NCBI GenBank assembly: GCA_052115395.1
Contig: JBFRGO010000002.1
DNA from: Noviluteimonas sp052115395
GTDB taxonomy: Bacteria; Pseudomonadota; Gammaproteobacteria; Xanthomonadales; Xanthomonadaceae
Length of the DNA: 64,000 nucleotides
Direction: 5' to 3' (one strand)
Under the pieces are notes generated by a model. It ran no database searches. It was not told where the DNA came from and saw nothing but the letters and a program-made list of their open reading frames with translations. Position 1 is the stretch's first letter; each line of letters begins with the position of its first letter. This document shows, piece by piece, positions 41,734 to 50,118 of this stretch. The translations under genes were made by a program, and so were the position numbers.

Positions 41734-42605
41734 GTTCCGCAGCGGCGTTGCGCGAAGTCGCCATCGAAACTCCGTACGGCCGATTGACGGCATTGCGCGG
41801 TGGCGGCGGCACGCCCGTGCTCGCGCTGCATGGTTGGCTCGACAACGCGGCGAGCTTCGTGCCGTTGTCCGCGCATCTGCAACACATCGACCTCGTCGCA
41901 CTCGATCTGCCGGGCCACGGCACGAGCCCGCACCTGCCGCCCGGCGCGGAGTATTCGCTCGCCGGCACGGTGCAGACGGTGCTCGATGCCGCCGACGCGC
42001 TGGGTTGGGACCGCTTCGCCGTGCTCGGCCACTCGATGGGGGGCGCGATCGGCACGATCCTCGCCGCCGCGGCGCCCGAGCGGGTGACGCGCTTTCTCGC
42101 GATCGAAGCGCTGGGCGCACTCGCCGATCGCGAAGACCGCACCGCGCAGCGTCTGCGCGAATCGATCGCCGCGCGCCGCGCGCTGGGCGGAAAATCGCTG
42201 CGCGTGTTTCCCGATCGCGATGCCGCGATCCGCGCGCGCATGCAGGCCAACGACCTCAGCGAACCGGTCGCGCGCCTGCTGGTCGAACGCGGCACGCGCG
42301 CGGTGGACGGCGGTTGGGTGTGGAGCAGCGACCCGCGGCTGACGATCGCCACCGCCGTGCGCATGACCGAAGGCCAGGTGCGCGACCTCATCGCGAACAT
42401 CGAATGCCCGGTGCGCGTGCTCTACGCCGATCCGGCGCCGCCGTATTTCCCCGAAGCGATGCGTCGCGAACGCGCCGGCGCGCTGCGCGACGGCGAAACG
42501 GTGGTGCTGTCCGGCACGCACCACCTGCACATGGAAGATCCGCGCGGCGTGGCCGACGCGATCGGCGGTTTTTTCCTTACTGCTGCTTCGCCAGTTGGTA
42601 GTTGA
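41730..42605 (+). CDS. Alpha/beta-fold hydrolase
   Basis: A 291-residue alpha/beta hydrolase. The oxyanion segment is VLALHGWLDNAASFVPL, the nucleophile elbow is GHSMGG, and the catalytic histidine is likely in SGTHHLHME. The LHGWLDN style is common to the MetX/serine hydrolase-like group with esterase activity; the substrate is unknown. It is translationally coupled to hemH but no haem-related role is implied. Its 3' end overlaps the convergent lipoprotein gene by 29 bp. Confidence 0.87.
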   Translation: MSSAAALREVAIETPYGRLTALRGGGGTPVLALHGWLDNAASFVPLSAHLQHIDLVALDLPGHGTSPHLPPGAEYSLAGTVQTVLDAADALGWDRFAVLGHSMGGAIGTILAAAAPERVTRFLAIEALGALADREDRTAQRLRESIAARRALGGKSLRVFPDRDAAIRARMQANDLSEPVARLLVERGTRAVDGGWVWSSDPRLTIATAVRMTEGQVRDLIANIECPVRVLYADPAPPYFPEAMRRERAGALRDGETVVLSGTHHLHMEDPRGVADAIGGFFLTAASPVGS

Positions 42606-43083
42606 GCTTCACGCCGGGCTCGGCGTCGTCGGCGAAGGACACCGTCGCCTGGCGCTTGTCCTTCTCGTACATCGTGACCGCCTGGCCTTCGGCGGCCTGC
42701 ATCGACATCGTCTGCTTCCAGCCGTCGGCCGCCATCTTCTTCCCGCTCGCGTCGGTCATCGCGGCGAGTTCGCCGGGCACGTCGAGCTGCACGACCATCA
42801 CGTCCTGCATCGCCATCACGCTCAGCACCTTGTATTGCGCCGGCAGGTAGACGTCCTTCGGGAAGTCGACCGGCAGCTTGGCCGAGTCGCCGCCGGAGAT
42901 GCGCATCTGCTTGCCGTCCTTGGATTCCAGGACGACCTCGCCGGATTTGGCATCGACGTTGGCCTTCTGGCCCGTCGCGTGTTCGATCGCCGCTTCGGCG
43001 GCGCGTTCGCCCGGCGACTTGCCGCAGGCGGCCAGCGCGAGCGACGCCAGGCCGATGGAGAGGATCATCAAATGCGTGCGCAT
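42577..43083 (-). CDS. Lipoprotein of unknown function
   Basis: A 168-residue predicted lipoprotein with signal peptide and lipobox LAAC (C20). The mature part has a short helical segment (ERAAEAAIEHATGQKANVD), a strand pair (GEVVLESKDGKQMRIS) and a beta-rich domain. I do not recognise the family. The ATG at 43083 is chosen because it starts the signal peptide; 15 upstream in-frame codons would spoil it. It overlaps the 3' end of the hydrolase gene tail-to-tail. Confidence 0.72.
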   Translation of the reverse strand: MRTHLMILSIGLASLALAACGKSPGERAAEAAIEHATGQKANVDAKSGEVVLESKDGKQMRISGGDSAKLPVDFPKDVYLPAQYKVLSVMAMQDVMVVQLDVPGELAAMTDASGKKMAADGWKQTMSMQAAEGQAVTMYEKDKRQATVSFADDAEPGVKLNYQLAKQQ

Positions 43084-43132
43084 GCCGGTCACTCCGTGGG
43101 TTCGAAGACTTCGGAAAACGTGCCGCACCGCA

Positions 43133-43918
43133 TCAACCGGCCAGCAGCGAACGCAGGGTGGCCTTCAGGCGCCGTCCGTCGGCGTGGAAATAATCGCGCT
43201 CGGCGCGCCATTCGGGAAAACGCATTTCGACTTCGTGCCAGAACGCGCGCGAGTGGTCGGCGCGCAACAGGTGGCACAGTTCGTGGACGAGCACGTATTC
43301 GAACGCAGACGGACGCGCGAGCACCAGGGCCAGGTCGAGCGCGACCACGCCATTGGGCGCGAGCGAACCCCACTGCGAGGACATCACCTTGAACTGCACG
43401 CGACGCGGCGGGCGCGGCAGCGACGGCAGGTATTTCGGCAACCAGCGCCCGATGTCCGTGCGCGCCTGGCCTTCATAGAACTCGCGAACGGCGCGCCGCA
43501 TCGCGACATCGGTTGCGCGTGGCGTCGTGCGGAACACCGCGTGCCCGGCAAGTGCGTCGAATTCCAGCGACGTGAAGCGCCCTTCGGCCCAGCGCACGGG
43601 GACGTCCGCGCCGCGCAGCGGAAGCGCCGCGGTCACCTCGCGCTGCAAGACGGGCAAGCCTTCCAGCGTGTAGCGCTCGAGTTGTTCGGCGAGCCACGTG
43701 CGATGTTCGGCGAGGAAACGTTCGCCCGACACCAGGCTCGCGCGCTGCGGCAGCGTCAGGCGCGCACCGCGTTCGTCCACCGAGAGGCGCAGGCGGCGTG
43801 CGCGCGGATTGCGCACGCGCTGGATTTCGATTCGTCGACCGTCTTCGAGCTCGAGCGACGTGACGTCGCGTTCGAGGACGGGGGTGCGCGGCGCCAGCAG
43901 GCGACGGAGATGGGGCAT
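43133..43918 (-). CDS. YgjP-like (M48/DUF45) metallopeptidase
   Basis: A 261-residue soluble protein of the YgjP-like metallopeptidase group (DUF45). The zinc motif is HELCHLLRADHSRAFW, that is HExxH followed by the family's HSxxFW. Upstream blocks (RRLRLSVDERGARLTLP, MSSQWGSLAPNGVVALD) also fit. Cellular role is unknown; some relatives sit with restriction or repair genes, but here the neighbours are rdgC and a lipoprotein. The ATG at 43918 is the first that gives the family N-terminus. The gene is separated from rdgC by 110 bp containing a hairpin repeat. Confidence 0.86.
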   Translation of the reverse strand: MPHLRRLLAPRTPVLERDVTSLELEDGRRIEIQRVRNPRARRLRLSVDERGARLTLPQRASLVSGERFLAEHRTWLAEQLERYTLEGLPVLQREVTAALPLRGADVPVRWAEGRFTSLEFDALAGHAVFRTTPRATDVAMRRAVREFYEGQARTDIGRWLPKYLPSLPRPPRRVQFKVMSSQWGSLAPNGVVALDLALVLARPSAFEYVLVHELCHLLRADHSRAFWHEVEMRFPEWRAERDYFHADGRRLKATLRSLLAG

Positions 43919-43965
43919 CAGTTCGTGCGCGATTGTCGTCGGGGGACGCGGCGATTGTAGGGCGC

Positions 43966-44012
43966 GCGCAGGAAAAGTGTGTCGATCGCGCCGCACGATT
44001 TTTGTGCGGCGC
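43966..44012. repeat. Palindromic intergenic repeat, copy B
   Basis: Starts GCGCA-GGAAAAGTGTG like copy A at 19532 and contains a perfect 9 bp hairpin GCGCCGCAC/GTGCGGCGC (43988-43996 with 44004-44012) around a GATTTTT loop. It lies just after the rdgC stop on the minus strand and may serve as its transcript end, though the T-rich stretch is in the loop rather than after the stem. Confidence 0.5.
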
Positions 44013-44028
44013 AAGGTTCCACGCGTGG

Positions 44029-44934
44029 TCAGTCTTCGATGCGCGAGATCTTCAGCGCGGGCTCGAGGACGTTGAACAGCCGCTTGGCTTCCGCGGCCAT
44101 GAGCGCGAAGCGCGCATCGAGTTCGGCGCGCACGTCGTCGCGTTCGGTGGATTCGAGCGCGTCGACCGCGCCGTCGAGCAGCTTGAACTTGCGCACCACC
44201 AGGTCCTCGCCCAGGACGAAGGAGACGTGGTCGTCCAGCGTGAGGGACAGGCGCGTGACTTGCTTGCCCGATTCCAGGTGCTTGGCGATCTCGTCGCCCT
44301 GGAGTTCCTGGCGCTGGCATTTCACGACCGCGCCCTTGTCGGCGGCGTCCTTGAGCTCGCACTCGTCGCCGATGCTGAGGCCTTCGGGCAAGGGTTCGCC
44401 GGCGACCCATCCGGTCAGGATGCTGCGCGGCGCCACTTCGGCGTTCACCGGCAGCGCGGGGAAGCTGCCGAGCGCGTGGCGGATTTCGCTCACGACGTTT
44501 TCGGCCGACTTGCGCGAAGACGAATCGACGATGCACAGGCCGTGCCCGAGGTCGAGCAGCGCATCGGTGCGGCCCGGGCGCACGAAGGCGCGCGGCAACA
44601 GTTCGTGCACGAGGTCTTCCTTCAGCCGCTTGCGCGCGCGCCCACCGGGCTTGCGGCCTTCCTTCTTCTCGATCTCCTCCAGCTTGCGCGACAGCAGGTC
44701 GTTCACGACCGCGCCGGGCAGCAGCTTGTCCTCGGTGCCCACGCTCAGCCAGATCGCATCGGAAATGCGATGGGACAGGGCTTCACCGTCGCGCCCGAAA
44801 GGCGAGACGAAGCCGCGTGAAGACAACTCGAGCGCACCGACGGGCTTGAGCACGCAATCGGCGAGGCGGGCTTCGAGTTCGGAAAAATCCAGGGACGTGG
44901 GGAAGCGGAAGAGCGTGAGGTTGCGGAAGAACAT
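44029..44934 (-). CDS. rdgC: Recombination-associated protein RdgC
   Basis: RdgC forms a ring dimer around DNA and limits RecA activity. The 301-residue protein has the family N-terminus MFFRNLTLFRFP, the WLSVGTEDKLLPGAVVND block, RLSLTLDDHVSFVLGEDLVVRKFKLLD and the C-terminal DARFALMAAEAKRLFNVLEPAL. The start at 44934 is fixed by the conserved N-terminus. Length equals that of other family members (about 303). Confidence 0.95.
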   Translation of the reverse strand: MFFRNLTLFRFPTSLDFSELEARLADCVLKPVGALELSSRGFVSPFGRDGEALSHRISDAIWLSVGTEDKLLPGAVVNDLLSRKLEEIEKKEGRKPGGRARKRLKEDLVHELLPRAFVRPGRTDALLDLGHGLCIVDSSSRKSAENVVSEIRHALGSFPALPVNAEVAPRSILTGWVAGEPLPEGLSIGDECELKDAADKGAVVKCQRQELQGDEIAKHLESGKQVTRLSLTLDDHVSFVLGEDLVVRKFKLLDGAVDALESTERDDVRAELDARFALMAAEAKRLFNVLEPALKISRIED

Positions 44935-44996
44935 CGAGATCCTAAATGCAGCGCCCGTCCCCGCGCTGGCGAGGATCGGCAAAGAGGGAAGGCAGT

Positions 44997-45902
44997 TTAC
45001 GCGCCGTCGTCGGCGCTGTCGTCGTCGCGCGTTTCGCCCGACAACCACGCATGCGCATCGGGCAAGGGCGCATCGCCGCGCGCCCCGAGCCCCATGAAAT
45101 CGAATAGCGACGGATCGCTCAATTGCGAGGGCCGCACGTCGCCCAGCGCCCGCGCGATGGTTTCGATGCGCCCGGGAGACTCCTTCTCCCATTGCGCCAT
45201 CATTTTCTGCACCTGCTTGCGCTGCAGGTTTTCCTGCGAGCCGCACAGGTTGCAAGGAATGATGGGGAATCGGCGGGCTTCCGCGTACTCGGCGATGTCC
45301 GCCTCGCGCACGTAGGCCAGCGGGCGGATGACCACGTGCTTGCCGTCGTCCGAACGCAGCTTGGGCGGCATGCCGCTCAATTTCGCGTGGAAGAACATGT
45401 TCAGGAAAAACGTGGCGACCAGGTCGTCGCGGTGGTGGCCCAGGGCGATCTTGGTGAAGCCTTCCGCTTCGGCGTGCGCATACAGCGCGCCACGGCGCAG
45501 GCGCGAGCACAACGAACACAGCGTCTTGCCCTCCGGCACGACGCGCTTGACCACCGAGTAGGTGTCCTGCTCGAGGATCGTGTACGGCACGCCGACCGAT
45601 TTCAGGTATTCGGGCAGCACGTGCGCGGGAAAATCGGGCTGCTTCTGGTCGAGGTTGACGGCGTGCAGCTCGAAGCGCACCGGCGCCTTCTCGCGCAGCT
45701 GCAGCAAGACATCGAGCATCGTGTAGCTGTCCTTGCCGCCGGACAGGCACACCATCACCTTGTCGCCCTCCTCGATCATCCCGAAGTCGGCGATCGCCCG
45801 TCCCACCTGGTGGCGCAGGCGCTTGGCCAGCCGCACCCGCTCGTGCGCGATCCGGCGTGCGCGCGGCTGGGGCTCGAGCAGGGGAAGCGGAATCGTGGAC
45901 AT
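44997..45902 (-). CDS. ttcA: tRNA 2-thiocytidine(32) synthetase TtcA
   Basis: TtcA thiolates cytidine 32 of certain tRNAs using ATP and an iron-sulfur cluster. The PP-loop SGGKDS is at residues 54-59 and two cysteine pairs are present, C129/C132 (CSLC) and C217/C220 (CNLC), together with GHHRDDLVATFFLNMF. The 301-residue length is normal. The ATG at 45902 gives a compact N-terminus; a promoter-like TAGAAT lies 41 bases upstream. The C-terminus has an acidic tail. Confidence 0.95.
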   Translation of the reverse strand: MSTIPLPLLEPQPRARRIAHERVRLAKRLRHQVGRAIADFGMIEEGDKVMVCLSGGKDSYTMLDVLLQLREKAPVRFELHAVNLDQKQPDFPAHVLPEYLKSVGVPYTILEQDTYSVVKRVVPEGKTLCSLCSRLRRGALYAHAEAEGFTKIALGHHRDDLVATFFLNMFFHAKLSGMPPKLRSDDGKHVVIRPLAYVREADIAEYAEARRFPIIPCNLCGSQENLQRKQVQKMMAQWEKESPGRIETIARALGDVRPSQLSDPSLFDFMGLGARGDAPLPDAHAWLSGETRDDDSADDGA

Positions 45903-45942
45903 GGGGGAATCGGCTCGAAAGCGACGGAACGAGGCGGATCGC

Positions 45943-45948
45943 ATTCTA
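45943..45948 (-). promoter_or_regulatory. Candidate -10 element of ttcA
   Basis: Minus-strand TAGAAT (5 of 6 consensus bases), about 41 bases before the ttcA ATG. It lies within 30 bp of the divergent -10 of the ydcH-like gene. Confidence 0.45.
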
Positions 45949-45966
45949 TCCCGGCGTCGACGGCGC

Positions 45967-45972
45967 TAAAGT
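45967..45972 (+). promoter_or_regulatory. Candidate -10 element of a leaderless transcript
   Basis: TAAAGT ends eight bases before the GTG start at 45980, leaving no room for a Shine-Dalgarno. The same arrangement is seen at 8723, 18191 and 53592. Confidence 0.35.
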
Positions 45973-45979
45973 CGGCGTC

Positions 45980-46198
45980 GTGACCCAGCCGAACGACCCG
46001 GGCGAACTCGCCCGCATGGCGCAGCGCGTGATCGAGCTCAAGCTCGAGCACCGCGACCTCGACGCCGCGATCCTCCGGCTGGCGGCCGACGCCGACGCCG
46101 ACGAACTCACGGTCAAGCGCCTGAAGAAACGCAAGCTGCAGTTGAAGGACTGCATCGCGAAGCTGGAGTCGGCGCTGATCCCGGACGAACCGGCGTAA
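45980..46198 (+). CDS. YdcH-like (DUF465) small protein
   Basis: A 72-residue helical protein of the YdcH/DUF465 type: LARMAQRVIELKLEHRDLDAAILRL, then an acidic turn, then LTVKRLKKRKLQLKDCIAKLE. The HRDLDxxI and LKKxKLxLKDxI pattern is the family signature and predicts a helical hairpin. Function is not established. The start is taken as GTG at 45980 because the upstream in-frame sequence is the ttcA/ydcH divergent promoter region; the mRNA may be leaderless. It converges on plsB with 3 bp between stops. Confidence 0.82.
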   Translation: MTQPNDPGELARMAQRVIELKLEHRDLDAAILRLAADADADELTVKRLKKRKLQLKDCIAKLESALIPDEPA

Positions 46199-46201
46199 CG
46201 G

Positions 46202-49018
46202 CTACTGCGGTGCGTCGGGCGTCTCCGTCGCCGACGGCGGCGTCTCGGCCGGCGGCGCCGCAGGCGGCACGGCCTTGGACGCTGCTTCCGGGCTGATCTT
46301 CTCGATCGTGTGGCGCAACTCGCGGCCCAGGATGATGCGCGCGTCCTTCGCCCATGCATCCAGGCGTTCGTCGAACATCAGCTTGCCGGCTTCGTTCGGC
46401 CACACCATGCGCAACTCGCGCATCTTCTGGATGAAGCTGCGGAACAGCGTGCGGTCGAAGAACTCGGGCGCCGCGGGCGCGTACAGCAGCGACAGGCGTT
46501 GCGCCGCGAGCTGGCACAGGCTTTCCAGTTCGCCGGAAGACAGCGTGCCCGCGCCGTTCTTCACCAGCACCGAGATCGCGATGTAATAACGCTCGAAGGC
46601 TTGCTGCAGCGAATGGCCGATCGCGCGGATGCGGAAGACTTCGTCGGTCTGCCCCGCGCTGCGCGAGAGGATCCCGCCTTCGTCGTCGCTCACGTGCTTG
46701 AGCAGGCCTTCGCGTTCGAAGACGTCGATCGTGCGGTCGATGCGCTGCGCGAATCCGTCCTCGTCCCACGGCAGGAACAGCTCGGCCTTGAGGAAGGGGT
46801 ACACCGTGCGTCCCAGGCGCTGCACCATCAGGCGCGACAGGCGGCGGTTGTTGAGGAAGCACACCGCGATCCACGCCGAGGCGGTGAACAGGTGCAGCAC
46901 GTTGTTGCGGTAGTAACTCATCAAGCCCGCGGTGTCGCCGTCCACGCTCAGCACGTCGCCGAGCGGATGCGCGGTGCGCGAGAGCATGTTGATTTCCTCG
47001 CCGTGCGCGATGATCTGCTCGGGCGTGTGCGGCGTCACCGTCACCAGCGACGAATACGGCACGTCGCTCAACAAGGTTTTCGACAACGCGATCTGCGCGA
47101 GCAGGTCGGCTTCGCCCATCGCGTGCTTGGGCGTGGACAACAACGCCATCGCGAGCAGGTTGATCGGATTGACGTCCGCCGCGCGATTGATGTTGACCTG
47201 GATCTGCTGCGCGGTGGAATCGACCGTGTCGGACAACCAATCGGGGCGATCGTCCTCGTCCAGCGGCGTGCCGTCCCAGGCGGGCGCGTGTTCGGCCAGC
47301 ATGTCGTTGAGCCGGATCGGCTCGCCGAAATTCACCACGACCTGGCCGTAATTGCTGCGCAGCACCCGCGGGATGCTCATGAGCAACTGCCAGATCGATT
47401 CCTTCTGCTTGGGCTTGCCGATCAATTCATCGAGATAGCTGTCGCCTTCCAGCAACTTCTCGTAGCCGATGTACACCGGTTGGAACAGCACCGGACGCGT
47501 GGGCTGGCGCACGAAGGCGCGCACCGTCATCGCGACCATGCCGCCCTTGGGCGGCAGCAGGCGGCCGGTGCGCGAACGCCCGCCCTCGATGAAGTATTCG
47601 ATCGAATAACCGCCCGCGACCAACTGCGAGACGTACTCGGTGAACACCGCCGAATACAGCGCGTTGCCGCGGAAACTGCGGCGCAGGAAGAACGCGCCGC
47701 CGCGGCGCAGGATCGGACCGATCACCGGCAGGTTGAGGTTGATGCCCGCGGCGATGTGCGGCGGCACGATGCCCTTGGTGTAGAGCAGATAGCTCAACAA
47801 CAGGTAATCCATGTGGCTGCGGTGGCAGGGCACGTAGACGACTTCGTGGCCGGGCGCGTTCTGCTTGACCGCTTCCAGGTGATGCACGAGCACGCCGCGA
47901 TAGATGCGGTTCCACACCGTGGAGAGCAGGAAGCTCGCCGAGCGCACGACCGGGTGCGAGTAGTCGGCGGCGATCTCGTAGATGTAGGCGTGCGCCTTCT
48001 TCCAGGCTTCGGCCTTGCCCTTCTCGGGGTTCGACGGATTTTCGCGGCGCGCCTGGTCGGCGATGGCTTCCTTCACCGAATCGGCGGACAGCACCTGGTC
48101 GGCGAGCAGGCGGCGCGTCGAAAGATCCGGACCGATGATCGCCGAACGGATGCGGCGGAAATGCGCGCGCAACACGCGCGAGAGCTTGCGCACGGTGCGT
48201 TCGGGATCCAGGCCTTCCTCGACCGCCGAACGCACGGGCACGGGCGGCGCGAATTGCACCGTCGTCGAGCGCCCGTTGAGCAGGATCGCGAGCAGGCGGC
48301 GGAAACGGCCGACGATCGTCCAGTTTTCGGAGAACAGCACCGAGAACCAGCCGCTGTGTTTGTCCGGCGCACGGCCGACGAAGATCGACACCGGCACCAG
48401 TTGCACGTCCAGCGCCGGGTCTTCGCGATGCGCCTGCAACAAGCGCGCGAGCGAACCGGAGTGCGTCTTGTGTTCCGGCCCCGGCGACAGGCCGAGCACC
48501 TTCAACGGATTGCTGTTGCGACGGCGCGAGAGCGCGACGTACGCGCGCTTGCGACCGAGCGGGTCGCCCGGCATCGGCTGCAGCGGCGAGGGAAGCCCGG
48601 ATTCGCGACAGGCGCGCTCCAGGATCAGCGCGTTCGACAGGCCATAGTCTTCGAGCACGTAGCAGATCGGACGGCCGTCGGCCCAGTCGGCGGGTGAGCG
48701 CGGTTCGAGTTCCAGCCCGATCCACGGCTCCAGCAACTTGCCCATCAGGCGCGCCCACAGCGGCGGGCGCGCGCCCACCGGATTGGACGAGCCGTCGCGC
48801 GGCGCGACGGGCGATGGTGTTGCCACTTCGTCGTGGACCGGCGGCGCCTCGAGCGGCAGTTCGGGCGCGTCGTGCGCGGCCGTTGCGTCCTCGGGGACCG
48901 GATTGGAGGGCAGCTCGCGCGCGGGCGCTTCCGCCTCCGGCGACGGCGTCGGGGCCGGCGGCGGGGTGGGCGTTTCGTCGAAGAGCGGGAGGTTGGGCTG
49001 GTTGGGCATCGCCGCCAT
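46202..49018 (-). CDS. plsB: Glycerol-3-phosphate 1-O-acyltransferase PlsB
   Basis: PlsB transfers an acyl group to glycerol 3-phosphate, the first step of phospholipid synthesis, at the inner membrane. The HX4D acyltransferase motif is H399-R-S-H-M-D404 in PCHRSHMDYLLLSYLLY, followed by FFIRRSF-like and FIEGGRSRTGRLLPPKGGM blocks. At 938 residues it is longer than E. coli PlsB (807), mainly through a proline/acidic N-terminal extension of about 90 residues and a proline-rich C-terminus. The ATG at 49018 shares one base with the stop of the upstream lipoprotein gene (TAATG). Confidence 0.94.
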   Translation of the reverse strand: MAAMPNQPNLPLFDETPTPPPAPTPSPEAEAPARELPSNPVPEDATAAHDAPELPLEAPPVHDEVATPSPVAPRDGSSNPVGARPPLWARLMGKLLEPWIGLELEPRSPADWADGRPICYVLEDYGLSNALILERACRESGLPSPLQPMPGDPLGRKRAYVALSRRRNSNPLKVLGLSPGPEHKTHSGSLARLLQAHREDPALDVQLVPVSIFVGRAPDKHSGWFSVLFSENWTIVGRFRRLLAILLNGRSTTVQFAPPVPVRSAVEEGLDPERTVRKLSRVLRAHFRRIRSAIIGPDLSTRRLLADQVLSADSVKEAIADQARRENPSNPEKGKAEAWKKAHAYIYEIAADYSHPVVRSASFLLSTVWNRIYRGVLVHHLEAVKQNAPGHEVVYVPCHRSHMDYLLLSYLLYTKGIVPPHIAAGINLNLPVIGPILRRGGAFFLRRSFRGNALYSAVFTEYVSQLVAGGYSIEYFIEGGRSRTGRLLPPKGGMVAMTVRAFVRQPTRPVLFQPVYIGYEKLLEGDSYLDELIGKPKQKESIWQLLMSIPRVLRSNYGQVVVNFGEPIRLNDMLAEHAPAWDGTPLDEDDRPDWLSDTVDSTAQQIQVNINRAADVNPINLLAMALLSTPKHAMGEADLLAQIALSKTLLSDVPYSSLVTVTPHTPEQIIAHGEEINMLSRTAHPLGDVLSVDGDTAGLMSYYRNNVLHLFTASAWIAVCFLNNRRLSRLMVQRLGRTVYPFLKAELFLPWDEDGFAQRIDRTIDVFEREGLLKHVSDDEGGILSRSAGQTDEVFRIRAIGHSLQQAFERYYIAISVLVKNGAGTLSSGELESLCQLAAQRLSLLYAPAAPEFFDRTLFRSFIQKMRELRMVWPNEAGKLMFDERLDAWAKDARIILGRELRHTIEKISPEAASKAVPPAAPPAETPPSATETPDAPQ

Positions 49019-49953
49019 TATGGCGAAGGCGCCGTCGAGCGGGTCGAGGCGGGCGCCGGAGGCGTCGTGGCGCGCACTGCGGGCCCGTCGAGCGAGGCCT
49101 CCGCGTTGCGCAGATAGTCGGCCAGGTACCAGCGCCCGCCGATGCGCGTGACGTCGAGGATCGTGTCGATTTCCTCGCCCGCGAGCGGATAGCGCACGCG
49201 CACGCGGGCGGTGTCGCCGGTCTGCTGGACGAGCGTGGCGTCGAGGCCGTCGAAGCTCGCGTCCAGGTTCAGCCCGTAGCTGCCGAACACTTGCTTGGTC
49301 GCGGCGAGGAACGGCCCGAGGCGTTCGAGCGATTCGTCCATGCCGTGGTTGGCGAAGTCTTCGGGCGCGGTGATCCCGGCTTCCGCCGCGGCCGTCGAGA
49401 GCAAGGCGATCGCCCGGCGCGCGCGTTTGCCATCGGAGAGCGGCGCATTCGCGGCCCATCGGCTGAGCACCGCCACGGTTTGCGTGTAGTGGTCGCGCTC
49501 GGCCGCGCTGTAGTCGCCCTCGTTGCGGATGTATTGCACGCCGAAATCGCCGAGCGAGGTGGCCGTGGAGCGCAGTTCGTCGGCTGAATTCGCGAACTGG
49601 GCATCGAAGGTGCGTTGCAGGTCGGTACGCGCATTCGGCTCGGCCAGGGCGGCGAGCATCGCGGGGAGCCGATCATCGAGCGGAAGTTCGTCGAGCGGCC
49701 AGCGGCTGCGCCCGGTGCGCCACGCGGTTTCCAGGCGCGCGTGCAGGGCCGGCGGCACCGCGACCGTGGCGAAACCCGCGGGATCGTTGGCGCGCAGGCG
49801 ATCGGCGAGTGCACGCACCGCCTGCGCGGGAACCTCGGCGCCGGGTTGCGCAGGGGGCGACTTCGCGCAGGCCGCGAGCAAGGCGGCAGCGACGAGGACG
49901 GCGGCGGCGAGGCGGGGGACGGACGGCGACCGGTTCGGCATGGCGCGGATCAT
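49018..49953 (-). CDS. Lipoprotein of unknown function upstream of plsB
   Basis: A 311-residue predicted lipoprotein with hydrophobic signal and lipobox LAAC. The mature protein is largely helical (PAQAVRALADRLRANDPAGFATVAVP), with a C-terminal beta segment (DTARVRVRYPLAGEEIDTILDVTRIGGRWYLADYL) resembling lumazine-binding/NTF2-like folds. No function is recognised. ATG 49953 has GGGGA upstream; ATG 49941 is an alternative. It is translationally coupled to plsB, which suggests an envelope or lipid-related role, but this is only inference. Confidence 0.73.
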   Translation of the reverse strand: MIRAMPNRSPSVPRLAAAVLVAAALLAACAKSPPAQPGAEVPAQAVRALADRLRANDPAGFATVAVPPALHARLETAWRTGRSRWPLDELPLDDRLPAMLAALAEPNARTDLQRTFDAQFANSADELRSTATSLGDFGVQYIRNEGDYSAAERDHYTQTVAVLSRWAANAPLSDGKRARRAIALLSTAAAEAGITAPEDFANHGMDESLERLGPFLAATKQVFGSYGLNLDASFDGLDATLVQQTGDTARVRVRYPLAGEEIDTILDVTRIGGRWYLADYLRNAEASLDGPAVRATTPPAPASTRSTAPSP

Positions 49954-49966
49954 CGCCGATCCCCGC

Positions 49967-49993
49967 AAAGAAAAAGGAGGCCGAAGCCTCCTT
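49967..49993 (-). terminator. Intrinsic terminator downstream of the e(P4) gene
   Basis: On the minus strand AAGGAGGC, a TTCG tetraloop and GCCTCCTT form a perfect 8 bp stem followed by TTTCTTT. It ends the e(P4) phosphatase transcript and stands just before the start of the next lipoprotein gene, whose leader begins immediately after it. Confidence 0.88.
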
Positions 49994-50118
49994 CAAAAGT
50001 CCGGTCGGGCCGGAAGACATCGGTTGTGGCATGGCGCCGGACGAACCGGCTGCGTGCAGGCTAGCCCAGCGGCCGTAGCTGATGCAATACCTGAAATATG
50101 GTGGTGCAACGCATTGAT

